Positions 18,686 through 27,909 of a DNA stretch of 64,000 bases are shown piece by piece; positions within the stretch are counted from its first letter, which is position 1; each line of letters starts with the position of its first letter. The notes beneath the pieces are model-generated. The model made no database searches. It worked only from the letters and a program-made list of their open reading frames with translations, and was not told the origin of the DNA. The DNA comes from Mucilaginibacter sp. PAMB04168. Its GTDB lineage: Bacteria > Bacteroidota > Bacteroidia > Sphingobacteriales > Sphingobacteriaceae. The stretch spans positions 1,364,001-1,428,000 of the forward strand of contig NZ_CP155079.2 of NCBI RefSeq assembly GCF_039634365.2, written 5' to 3'. A program made the translations under genes and the position numbers.

Positions 18686-19332
18686 TTTAGTTTGAACAGC
18701 TCTTTTTGGTTAAATTTGATGCGGCCTTTTCAACTTCTGAGCAAACGCTTTATTGTTGGTACAAATGCGCCCGCGTGCTAAATAGGTTGTCGACTTAGGT
18801 TACAATCAATATTTGTAAGGTAGGGAGATGCGTTAAAAGTGGCAATAGCCAAATTAAATTTTTTTGCAAAGTTTTTTATTCTGATTAGATGTGAATTGCA
18901 GAATAATGTTTTACAATTATTAATATATACAGAATTATGTTCTTAACGTAGTATACCAAAGTTTAAATTGGTTTTCGGTATGTATGTTATGCATGCATAG
19001 CATTGCTGCTTAATTATGACTTAAAAATACGTAGAAGCGAAAAAAGCTAGGCGGCGGTTGTGCTTTAGCATTGAGTTCTAAAAGTTTTTCGTTGCTGTTT
19101 TTAGTCCCTGCGCTCTTTTATAATGAGTACTTAATTTGTCCGGGCGGTGGTATGGCTTAGTAAGGGTTTTGCTTGAACAGCAATTAACGGGATGGAAATT
19201 AACAGAATGTGTTGCAAAGATGTGTTATGCAAGGGTACCGGTATGTAGTATTAGCATATAGCTATTGCTTGAACAGGATTTTTGCCGCCTGCCCGAAACT
19301 GCAGAAGGGAATATGTGGACAGTAGAGAGGCT
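18686..19332. other. Long intergenic region upstream of the ilv-leu operon
   Basis: About 650 nt, AT-rich near ilvD and mixed further away, with no convincing ORF on either strand. It should contain the ilvD promoter. A TTAATTTG sequence on the minus strand near 18857 is one base off the TAnnTTTG -7 consensus but lacks a partner at the usual spacing. I see no attenuator-like terminator next to ilvD, and no T-box or other riboswitch that I can recognise. Confidence 0.5.
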
Positions 19333-19380
19333 TATAAACAAGAAACGCCCGACTGTGCAGTCGGGCGTTTCTTGTTTATA
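19333..19380. terminator. Perfect 22-bp stem terminator after atpC
   Basis: Arms 19333-19354 and 19359-19380 are exact inverted repeats of 22 bases around a 4-nt loop (GTGC), with a GC core AACGCCCGACT and T/A-rich outer ends. It begins 15 nt past the atpC stop on the minus strand, so it most likely ends the atpD-atpC transcript. Its symmetry would let it act in both directions. Confidence 0.9.
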
Positions 19381-19394
19381 ATGGTATTGGAATA

Positions 19395-19643
19395 CTAACG
19401 GTGGGTAATACCTTCGGCTAATACCATCACTTTGTTGTTATTCACTTCAACCACACCACCTTTAATCAGAAATACATCCTCTTTGCCGGTGCCGCGAACG
19501 GTAAGCTTGCCATCTTCTAAAGTAGAGATGATAGGCGCGTGGTTATTTAATATCTCAAATGATCCCATAGTGCCCGGTACGGTAACAGAGTTAACCTCAC
19601 CTTCAAACACTTTTTTATCGGGAGTAAGAATTTCTAAAGTCAT
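19395..19643 (-). CDS. atpC: F1F0 ATP synthase epsilon subunit, short form
   Basis: 82 residues covering only the N-terminal beta-sandwich domain (VPGTMGSFEILNNHAPIISTLEDGKLTV), which joins the c-ring to the central stalk. The C-terminal helical hairpin of about 50 residues, which inhibits ATP hydrolysis in 130-140-residue epsilon subunits, is missing. Short epsilons are usual in Bacteroidota. It follows atpD after a 95-nt gap occupied by a heptad-phased element; the other atp genes are not in the window. Confidence 0.93.
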   Translation of the reverse strand: MTLEILTPDKKVFEGEVNSVTVPGTMGSFEILNNHAPIISTLEDGKLTVRGTGKEDVFLIKGGVVEVNNNKVMVLAEGITHR

Positions 19644-19738
19644 TGGGGTTAGATTTGAGATGTGAGATTTGAGATGTGAGACCGATGCGTTTAATCATTG
19701 TCTTTATCTCAAATCTCAAATCTAATGTCTCACATCTA
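19644..19738 (-). repeat. Heptad-phased inverted element between atpD and atpC
   Basis: Immediately after the atpD stop, the transcript contains about five 7-nt units of form NNTNAGA (TTTGAGA/TTTGAGA adjacent). After a 25-nt spacer come four alternating units TCTCACA/TCTCAAA repeated twice, then TCTAACC and the atpC ATG. A 19-nt stretch pairs at 18 positions (19649-19667 against the other arm). Period and complementarity are unambiguous here, and the unit differs from the ilv-leu gaps. Confidence 0.75.
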
Positions 19739-21262
<1,524 letters not shown>

Positions 21263-21460
21263 TTATTTACTGATAATGAAACGAGTGCGTATGAGTATAT
21301 CACACTATTTCGGAGCGCAAAGTTAAGGTTTATAATGAATTTTTAACTACTTAAATGAAAGAATTTTAAGTAAAACCTGAACCATACGAACTTTGTTAAT
21401 TTATTTATCTTAGCAGCCTTTTTATAAAAATTGTCAGTTAAATAAAACCAATTTCTAATT

Positions 21461-22684
21461 ATGAGAAAAATTATACTGCTGATGCTGGCTTGCGTGCCAT
21501 TTTCGGTTTTTGCACAAGGCTTTCAGGTTAACCTGGAAGGCCAAAAGCAAATTGGGATGGGCCATACGGGTACCGGTTTGTTGTTGGATGGTTCCTCGGT
21601 GTTTTTTAACCCCGGCGCTGTTGCCAAACTATCCGAAAATTATGTACAGGCAGGCATAAGTCCGCTTATGTTCAAATCGGGGTTTGTAGCCACCGGCTCT
21701 AACGTACAATACAACACGGCCGATAAAATAGCGCCGCCATTTAACGTTTATGCCGTTTGGGGACCTAAGACCGCTAAATGGAAAGTAGGCTTAGGCGTTT
21801 ACACGCCATATGGTGGTTTAACCGACTGGGGCACTAATTGGCCGGGTAAGTACACTTTAGTTTCGCTCGACCTGAAAACCATCTTTTTTCAGCCTACAGT
21901 GAGTTACAAAATAAGCGATGTAATAAGCGTAGGTGCCGGTTTTGTGTACAACCATGGCAGCGTAAACCTTAAACGTGCCATTCCGCTGGCAGATGCAAAC
22001 AATCCGCAGGGCGAAGCAGAACTGAAAGGTGGCGGTAATGGCTACGGCTTTAACGCTGGGGTATTTATTGACACCAAGAAAGGATTAACTATTGGTATTA
22101 CCCACCGCTCAAAAGTAAATACTAAGCTAAACGATGGAGATGCTGTACTTACAGTGCCGGGAAGTTTACAAACCAGTTTTCCAAGCCCTAACACATTTAA
22201 AGCCGAGCTGCCTTTGGCTGCAACTACCTCCATAGGTTTTGGTTACAGCTTTGCGCAAAAATGGCTGGTAGCTTTTGATGCCAACTACGTGCATTTTGAT
22301 ACTTACAAAGCCTTGGCTTTTGATTATGGCAATAACACCACAACCTTGCAGGATACTTACTCGCCACGTAATTACAAAAATGCAGTAAGCTTACGTGTGG
22401 GTGCCCAGTATAAGGCAACTGATAAATTGATGTTACGTGCGGGTGGCGGTTATGCCTCAACCCCTGTTAGGGATGGTTATGTAACTCCGGAAGTGCCCGA
22501 TGCCAACCGCAGTTTTTACACTGCGGGCTTAAGTTACTTGGTTAACAAGCATTTTGATTTAGACCTGTCTTTTGAATACGAGCGCCTCGGTACCCGTACA
22601 CAAACCAATATCGAAACACAATTATCAGGAACGTTTAAAAGCAATGTGTATATACCGGGTGTAGCGTTGGTTTATCATTGGTAA
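21461..22684 (+). CDS. OmpP1/FadL-family outer-membrane transport protein
   Basis: 407 residues with a Sec signal peptide (MRKIILLMLACVPFSVFAQ). The mature protein begins GFQVNLEGQKQIGMGHTGTGLLLDGSSVFFNPGA, here abbreviated to the NPGA hallmark of the FadL hatch region, and ends in alternating beta strands with a C-terminal aromatic (VYHW). FadL barrels pass long-chain fatty acids and other hydrophobic molecules across the outer membrane. The next gene, 60 nt downstream, encodes a GDSL-hydrolase lipoprotein, suggesting linked lipid breakdown and uptake. Confidence 0.9.
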   Translation: MRKIILLMLACVPFSVFAQGFQVNLEGQKQIGMGHTGTGLLLDGSSVFFNPGAVAKLSENYVQAGISPLMFKSGFVATGSNVQYNTADKIAPPFNVYAVWGPKTAKWKVGLGVYTPYGGLTDWGTNWPGKYTLVSLDLKTIFFQPTVSYKISDVISVGAGFVYNHGSVNLKRAIPLADANNPQGEAELKGGGNGYGFNAGVFIDTKKGLTIGITHRSKVNTKLNDGDAVLTVPGSLQTSFPSPNTFKAELPLAATTSIGFGYSFAQKWLVAFDANYVHFDTYKALAFDYGNNTTTLQDTYSPRNYKNAVSLRVGAQYKATDKLMLRAGGGYASTPVRDGYVTPEVPDANRSFYTAGLSYLVNKHFDLDLSFEYERLGTRTQTNIETQLSGTFKSNVYIPGVALVYHW

Positions 22685-22744
22685 ACAGCGCCCTGCTAGG
22701 CCTCCATGGGAAGGGAAATTAATACACATTAAAAGAGATTTAAG

Positions 22745-24064
22745 ATGAAACTAAATAATTACAAAAATATATTTTTAGCGGGTTTGCTGGTTTTAGCCGC
22801 CTGTAAACCCACTGTCGATGTAGCTCCGGCTACCAGCGGCTCGGCCGATTTTACAACCTACATTGCCGTAGGTGACTCACAAACTGCCGGTTATGCCGAT
22901 GATGGTTTGTATCGTAGCGGACAGATCAACTCTTTTCCAAATATTATTGCTCAGCAATTGAAAGCTGTTGGTGGCGGTAATTTTGCACAGCCACTGTTCA
23001 GCGAGGCGCAGGCCAGCGGATCGGGTTATCGTAATATAATTAGTTTTAATGCTGATGGTACACCCAATATTACCAAGGTGGCCGGAACCGCTATACGTGG
23101 CGCTAACCCCATAACGGGCGGCGAGTTGTATACAAAGTATGCAGGCGACAATAGTAATTATGGTATACCAGGTATTAAACTTACCGATGCTGCTGGAATA
23201 ACCGCACCGGGTTTTCCAGCTTACGGTAATTTAAATGGATATTACGAGCGTTTGCTTGCAGCATCTGTTCCGTTAGCTAACACGCCTTACTTAGATTACG
23301 TTACAGCGAAGCCTTATACCTTTTTTACATGCTGGTTGGGTAACAACGATGCATTAGGCTATGCAACAGCCGGTGGAGACATTGTTAAATATCCTAATAG
23401 TAGTTTGACTGATAAAAGTCAATTTACAACAGCCTTAACCACTGTTATTGAACGGTTAACAGCAGGTGGCAAAAAAGGGGCAGTGGCTACCATTCCCGAT
23501 GTAAGTGCAATTCCGTTTTTTAATACGGTTACTATACCAGCTTTGCTAGCTGGCGCACAAAAGGCCGTTCCTACACTTACTGCATTGTGGGTTAGGGCCT
23601 CTAAAGCCGACGGTACCTATGAAACCCGTGCAGCAACAGCTACTGACTTGGTGACCCTTAAATTCCCAACCGACCGGTTAGCAACGGGTTATGGCTTCTC
23701 ACCATCAAATCCTATAGAGAATGAGTTTATTTTAGACCCAATAGAAGCTGCTAGAGTTAGAGATTATGTAAACTCATATAATCAAAGCATTAACACAATA
23801 GCTAATAATAAAGGATTAGCTGTGTTTGATGCCTTTACCTTCTTGAATGCTTTAAAGCAGAAAGGCTTATTAATAAATGGTGTAAACTTAAGCGCCGATT
23901 TTGTACGCGGCGGTATTTTTTCGCTGGATGGGGTGCATTTAACCCCTAAAGGTTATGCTATCGAAGCTAATGAGTTTATCAAAGCCATCAATACCAAATA
24001 TGGGTCAAATATTCCGCAGGCCGATGTAAACAGCTTTAATAGCGTCATTTTCCCGGTAAAGTAA
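22745..24064 (+). CDS. SGNH/GDSL-type hydrolase lipoprotein
   Basis: 439 residues. The signal peptide ends in a lipobox (VLAAC, Cys21), so the protein should be lipid-anchored. The GDSL blocks are in order: AVGDSQTAGY (nucleophile Ser), a Gly further on, CWLGNNDAL (block III Asn), and DGVHLTPKGY near residue 405 (catalytic Asp and His). Substrates of this family are esters such as phospholipids or acetylated glycans; the specific one is unknown. It lies directly after the FadL-like gene and is closed by a hairpin at 24083-24139. Confidence 0.88.
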   Translation: MKLNNYKNIFLAGLLVLAACKPTVDVAPATSGSADFTTYIAVGDSQTAGYADDGLYRSGQINSFPNIIAQQLKAVGGGNFAQPLFSEAQASGSGYRNIISFNADGTPNITKVAGTAIRGANPITGGELYTKYAGDNSNYGIPGIKLTDAAGITAPGFPAYGNLNGYYERLLAASVPLANTPYLDYVTAKPYTFFTCWLGNNDALGYATAGGDIVKYPNSSLTDKSQFTTALTTVIERLTAGGKKGAVATIPDVSAIPFFNTVTIPALLAGAQKAVPTLTALWVRASKADGTYETRAATATDLVTLKFPTDRLATGYGFSPSNPIENEFILDPIEAARVRDYVNSYNQSINTIANNKGLAVFDAFTFLNALKQKGLLINGVNLSADFVRGGIFSLDGVHLTPKGYAIEANEFIKAINTKYGSNIPQADVNSFNSVIFPVK

Positions 24065-24082
24065 TACCCGTTAAGTTATTTT

Positions 24083-24139
24083 AATGGTTGATGGTTCATG
24101 GTAGCTACTGGTTAGCATCATTAACCATCAACCATTTTT
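24083..24139 (+). terminator. Terminator after the GDSL gene, built from 7-nt words
   Basis: Arms AATGGTTGATGGTT (24083-24096) and AACCATCAACCATT (24123-24136) are exact complements of 14 bases, followed by TTT. The left arm consists of TGGTTGA/TGGTTCA repeats of period 7, as in the heptad-phased gaps of the ilv-leu operon. Its loop is 26 nt. Confidence 0.7.
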
Positions 24140-24172
24140 ATTTTGCCATAAACGTCCAACTATAAGCTATGG

Positions 24173-25156
24173 CTAACTAAATTCCAGCACAATCTTGCCT
24201 ATATGTGTGCTGCTTTCCATTAACGCATGCGCTTTTGCGGCGTCCTGTGCTGCAAATGTTTGATGGATAACCGGCTTAATTTGCCCTGCTTCGATCAAGG
24301 GCCAAACAGTTTTTTTTAATGCCGTAGCAATGGCCGATTTAAATGGCCTATCCCTTGGCCGAAGCGTTGAACCAGTGATGAAAAGCCTCTTGCGCATTAC
24401 CATGGAAAGGTCTACCTGCACGTCTTTGCCTTTCATGGTGTTAATCAGCACCAGCCGGCCCTCTTCAGCAAGCGATTGGATATTGCCCTGGGTGTAATCG
24501 CCGCCTATCATATCCAGTATTACATTTACGCCTTTGCCGCCGGTAAGTTGTGCTATGGTATGTATAAAGTATTCAGTTTTGTAATTAACTGCTTTGGTGG
24601 CACCTAACTGCTCGCAAAAACGGCATTTATCATCGCTACCTGCGGTAACATAAACGACGCTGCCAAGCGCTTTAGCCATTTGTATGGCCGTTACCCCAAT
24701 GCCGCTGCTGCCCCCATGCACCAATAAACTTTCGCCTGGTTGCAAACGGCCGCGATCAAAAACATTGCTCCATACCGTAAAAAACGTTTCGGGTAAGGAT
24801 GCGGCCTCGGTCAAAGTCAGGTTTGGCTGAACGGGTAAACACTGCCCTTCAGGTGCTGTACAATATTCGGCATAACCGCCGCCACTCACCAGTGCGCAAA
24901 CCTTGTCGCCGGTTTGCCAAAGGGTAACCGCATCACCAATAGCTTCAATTGTACCGGCAACCTCCAGGCCGGGTATATCTTGCGGTGCATCGGGCGGTGG
25001 TGGATATGCGCCTTTACGCTGTGCTACATCGGGCCTGTTTATACCTGCGGCCGCTACTTTAATAAGCACTTCATGCGGTTTAGGCTGGGGTACAGGTCTG
25101 TCTCTTATCTGTAGTACTTCCGGGCCCCCCGGTTTGGTTATTACCAGTGCTTTCAT
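24173..25156 (-). CDS. Zinc-independent quinone oxidoreductase (MDR superfamily)
   Basis: A 327-residue NAD(P)H-dependent oxidoreductase of the PIG3/TP53I3-like quinone reductase group. GIN-RPDVAQRKGAYPPPPDAP replaces the zinc ligands of alcohol dehydrogenases. VHGGSSGIGVTAIQMAKALG (about residues 145-164) is the nucleotide-binding loop, and DMIGGDYTQGNIQSL follows the second half of the Rossmann fold. The start was set to ATG at 25156 (MKALVITKPGGPEVL); a TTG 18 nt upstream is less likely. It is single, divergent from the peroxiredoxin gene and convergent with the GDSL gene. Confidence 0.88.
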   Translation of the reverse strand: MKALVITKPGGPEVLQIRDRPVPQPKPHEVLIKVAAAGINRPDVAQRKGAYPPPPDAPQDIPGLEVAGTIEAIGDAVTLWQTGDKVCALVSGGGYAEYCTAPEGQCLPVQPNLTLTEAASLPETFFTVWSNVFDRGRLQPGESLLVHGGSSGIGVTAIQMAKALGSVVYVTAGSDDKCRFCEQLGATKAVNYKTEYFIHTIAQLTGGKGVNVILDMIGGDYTQGNIQSLAEEGRLVLINTMKGKDVQVDLSMVMRKRLFITGSTLRPRDRPFKSAIATALKKTVWPLIEAGQIKPVIHQTFAAQDAAKAHALMESSTHIGKIVLEFS

Positions 25157-25294
25157 TGCAGTAAATTTTAACAAATCAACGTTAGCTTGTAAGTTAAGTT
25201 TGGTTAATGTAATCTCATAATTGCTCCTTATAGCGCCAGGCTATAGTTAATTACAGTTATAAGTGTTTATTTTGAGGTAAAATAAGATTAACCT

Positions 25295-25756
25295 ATGTCA
25301 TTAATTATTGGCCAGGTGGCCCCGCAGTTTACACTCATATCATCTGATTTAAAAGAAATATCATTAGTTGATTTTAAAGGCAAAAAAGTGGTTCTTCACT
25401 TTTTTCCTATGGCGTTTACCGGTACCTGCACTACGCAGCTTTGCACGCTTAGAGACAATTTTGGTTTTTATGAAGGCATTAATGCCCAAGTTTTAGGCAT
25501 TTCAGTTGATTCGCCTTTTACCTTGGCTAAGTTTAAAGAAGAGAACGAATACCAGTTTCCGCTGCTGTCTGACTTCAATAAGCAGGCGTCTGCCGATTAT
25601 GGCGCTATTTACGATGAATTTGTATTTGGATTAAAAGGTGTATCCAAGCGTGCAGCCTTTGTAATCGACGAAGAACAGCGTATCATATATGCAGAGGTGT
25701 TGGAATCAGCTGGCGATCTGCCTGATTTTAATGCAATTGAAAAAAAGTTACAGTAA
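25295..25756 (+). CDS. Thioredoxin-dependent peroxiredoxin (AhpC/TSA, AhpE-like)
   Basis: A 153-residue thiol peroxidase that reduces hydroperoxides. The active-site motif PMAFTGTC fits PxxxTxxC with peroxidatic Cys45, and a second Cys at position 50 (TTQLC) lies in the position used for resolution in some Bcp/AhpE-type 1-Cys and atypical 2-Cys enzymes. VLGISVDSPFTLAKFK and RAAFVIDEEQRI are the later conserved blocks. No signal peptide, so it is cytosolic. The tRNA-Arg gene follows with its own promoter. Confidence 0.9.
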   Translation: MSLIIGQVAPQFTLISSDLKEISLVDFKGKKVVLHFFPMAFTGTCTTQLCTLRDNFGFYEGINAQVLGISVDSPFTLAKFKEENEYQFPLLSDFNKQASADYGAIYDEFVFGLKGVSKRAAFVIDEEQRIIYAEVLESAGDLPDFNAIEKKLQ

Positions 25757-25769
25757 ATTTTAAAAAATA

Positions 25770-25801
25770 TTTGAACGGAATGGCAAAATATGCTACTTTT
25801 G
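25770..25801 (+). promoter_or_regulatory. Bacteroidota-type promoter of the tRNA-Arg gene
   Basis: TTTG at 25770-25773, a 20-nt spacer and TACTTTTG at 25794-25801 match the -33 TTTG / -7 TAnnTTTG consensus of the primary sigma factor in this phylum exactly. Predicted transcription would start near 25808, about 10 nt before the mature tRNA end. Confidence 0.8.
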
Positions 25802-25817
25802 CATTCCGTTTCAGGAA

Positions 25818-25891
<74 letters not shown>

Positions 25892-25903
25892 CTTTTTAAT
25901 CAT

Positions 25904-25937
25904 AAAGCCTTTCCGTATAATTGCAGAAAGGCTTTTT
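25904..25937 (+). terminator. Rho-independent terminator after tRNA-Arg
   Basis: AAAGCCTTTC (25904-25913) pairs exactly with GAAAGGCTTT (25926-25935) across a 12-nt loop, followed by TTA. It is 12 nt past the tRNA end and 22 nt before the adk start codon. Confidence 0.85.
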
Positions 25938-25958
25938 ATTTAAATTTAAAATCAAAGG

Positions 25959-26531
25959 ATGCTGAACTTAGTTTTGTTTGGCCCGCCCGGGGCTGGCAAG
26001 GGAACACAATCTCAAAAACTGATTGAAAAATACGGCTTAATCCACCTTTCAACCGGTGACATATTACGTAATGAAATTGCACAGGGTACCACTTTAGGCC
26101 TCGAAGCTAAAAAGTTGATGGATGAAGGTGTTTTGGTTCCCGATGAAGTAGTTATTGGTATGATAAGCAATAAGCTCGACGCCAATCCCGATGCTAAAGG
26201 TTTTATTTTCGACGGTTTCCCACGTACGGTAGCGCAAGCCGCTGCACTGGATACTTTGTTAGAAGGTAAAAATACCAGCATATCAGGTATGATTGCTTTG
26301 GTGGTTGACGATCAGGAACTGGAAAGCCGCCTGCTGTTACGCGGTAAGGATTCTGGCAGACCCGATGATGCCAATCCGGAAATCATCCGTAAACGTATCA
26401 ACGAGTACAACAGCAAAACTACCCCCGTTGCCGAGTTTTACAAAGCACAGGGTAAGTTTACCAGCATTAACGGTATAGGTGGTATTGACGATATTTTCAG
26501 CGCTGTGAGTGCTGTGGTGGAGCAGTATTAA
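25959..26531 (+). CDS. adk: Adenylate kinase, short form
   Basis: 190-residue kinase interconverting ATP + AMP and 2 ADP. P-loop GPPGAGKGTQ (about 9-18), AMP-binding STGDILRNEI and FDGFPRT, and the adenine/LID arginine region LLLRGKDSGRPDD. The zinc-finger LID insertion of about 25 residues is absent, so it is the short type. It begins just after the tRNA terminator and precedes obgE by 240 nt containing repeats. Confidence 0.97.
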   Translation: MLNLVLFGPPGAGKGTQSQKLIEKYGLIHLSTGDILRNEIAQGTTLGLEAKKLMDEGVLVPDEVVIGMISNKLDANPDAKGFIFDGFPRTVAQAAALDTLLEGKNTSISGMIALVVDDQELESRLLLRGKDSGRPDDANPEIIRKRINEYNSKTTPVAEFYKAQGKFTSINGIGGIDDIFSAVSAVVEQY

Positions 26532-26547
26532 GAAATAACAATACAGC

Positions 26548-26606
26548 ATTCGCGATTTCGGATTTAGACGGGTCACAACGAACTGTTTGAATCCGAAATT
26601 GTTGTT
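26548..26606 (+). repeat. Candidate heptad-phased inverted element after adk
   Basis: After the adk stop, words ATTCGCG/ATTTCGG/ATTTAGA are spaced exactly by seven. A partly complementary segment (GAATCCGAAATTG) follows about 25 nt later, able to pair with ATTTCGGATT. A related phrase, TTTCGG then ATTCGGAATTTG, recurs near 26733-26758 before obgE. It is weaker than the ilv-leu examples. Confidence 0.4.
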
Positions 26607-26633
26607 TTAAGACATTTATAATATAAATACGAC

Positions 26634-26710
26634 TGTCATCTCGAATAATAGTGAGAGATCTTGTACAAAAGGATGAACAACCAGTAACAAGATATCCTAT
26701 TAGCACTTGT
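26634..26710. repeat. Dispersed imperfect inverted repeat, copy 2
   Basis: Left end TGTCATCTCGAATAATAGTG then AGAGATCTTGT; the right arm carries ACAAGATATCCTATTAGCA and then decays. Nearly the same left end occurs at 50388 (TGTCATCTCGAACGGTAGTG). It is located between adk and obgE. Confidence 0.65.
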
Positions 26711-26771
26711 AATGGCAATAGTAAAAAAAGCAGTTTCGGGTTGATATTCGGAATTTGAAAAAGAATAGCAC

Positions 26772-27770
26772 ATGAGTCAAGGTTCCAATTTCGTCGATTA
26801 CGTAAAAATTTGCTGCCGTTCAGGTAAAGGTGGAGGTGGTTCGGCGCACTTACACCGCGATAAACACACGGCCAAGGGCGGTCCTGATGGTGGTGATGGT
26901 GGCCGCGGCGGGCATGTAATTGTAAAAGGCAATGCCCAGTTGTGGACCTTGCTGCACCTTAAATATCGTAAGCATGTTATAGCCGGCGATGGCGAAAGCG
27001 GTGGCAGCGCCTTGTGTACAGGCAAAACCGGCCGCGACGAGATATTGGAAGTGCCCCTGGGCACTATAGCCAAGGATGCCGAGACCGGCGAAGTAATCTT
27101 TGAAATAACCAAAGATGGCGAAACTAAAATATTAACTGACGGCGGCCGCGGCGGATTAGGTAACTGGCACTTCAAATCGGCCACGCAGCAAACCCCGCGC
27201 TTTGCCCAACCCGGCGAACCCGGACAGGAACACTGGAATATATTAGAGTTAAAGTTATTAGCCGATGTAGGTTTAGTAGGTTTCCCTAATGCCGGTAAAT
27301 CAACCTTATTATCTGTAGTATCGGCTGCTAAGCCCGAGATTGCCGATTATGCCTTTACCACGCTGGTACCTAATTTAGGCATTGTGGCCTACCGTGGCGG
27401 CAAATCATTTGTAATGGCCGATATACCGGGCATTATTGAAGGCGCATCAAAAGGCAAAGGTTTGGGCTTCCGCTTCTTGCGTCACATTGAGCGTAACTCA
27501 GTACTGTTGTTCATGATTCCGGCTGACACCAACCGCACTATTAAAGAAGAGTACGCCATTTTATTAAATGAACTTCAGGAGTACAATCCTGAACTTTCAC
27601 ATAAACCTCACGTACTTGCCATCACCAAATCAGACATGCTGGACGAAGAATTGCAGCAGGAAATGAAAGCTGAATTGCCAACCAACATCCCCTCGGTGTT
27701 CATCTCAGCCGTAGCCCAACAAGGGTTGGATGCGTTGAAAGATTTGTTGTGGATAGAGATTAATAAATAA
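26772..27770 (+). CDS. obgE: Obg-family GTPase, ribosome-associated
   Basis: 332 residues. The N-terminal Obg fold (about 1-160) has the glycine-rich stretches [27 protein letters not shown] (positions about 19-45) and [13 protein letters not shown]. The G domain follows: G1 [10 protein letters not shown]3 [11 protein letters not shown]4 TKSD, and SAVA near the end. It acts in 50S subunit maturation and stringent/growth control. The C-terminal OCT extension found in some Obg proteins is absent, as is common outside Firmicutes and Actinobacteria. Confidence 0.97.
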   Translation: MSQGSNFVDYVKICCRSGKGGGGSAHLHRDKHTAKGGPDGGDGGRGGHVIVKGNAQLWTLLHLKYRKHVIAGDGESGGSALCTGKTGRDEILEVPLGTIAKDAETGEVIFEITKDGETKILTDGGRGGLGNWHFKSATQQTPRFAQPGEPGQEHWNILELKLLADVGLVGFPNAGKSTLLSVVSAAKPEIADYAFTTLVPNLGIVAYRGGKSFVMADIPGIIEGASKGKGLGFRFLRHIERNSVLLFMIPADTNRTIKEEYAILLNELQEYNPELSHKPHVLAITKSDMLDEELQQEMKAELPTNIPSVFISAVAQQGLDALKDLLWIEINK

Positions 27771-27909
27771 AGGAAACCGTTAGCTTTTGCATTAAATGTT
27801 GAATTAGTATTGGTAAGCTTACTTTTAAGCCCATTAGTACTAACCCACTTACGCCTTACACAAGCCTAAGTTCATCAGCACAACCATATTCTGCAAAGGT
27901 TGGCACGCT

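Noticed and set aside
18686..19332. Leader peptide or T-box attenuator for the ilv-leu operon
   Set aside because: No short frame rich in Leu, Ile or Val codons and no terminator hairpin was found close to ilvD.
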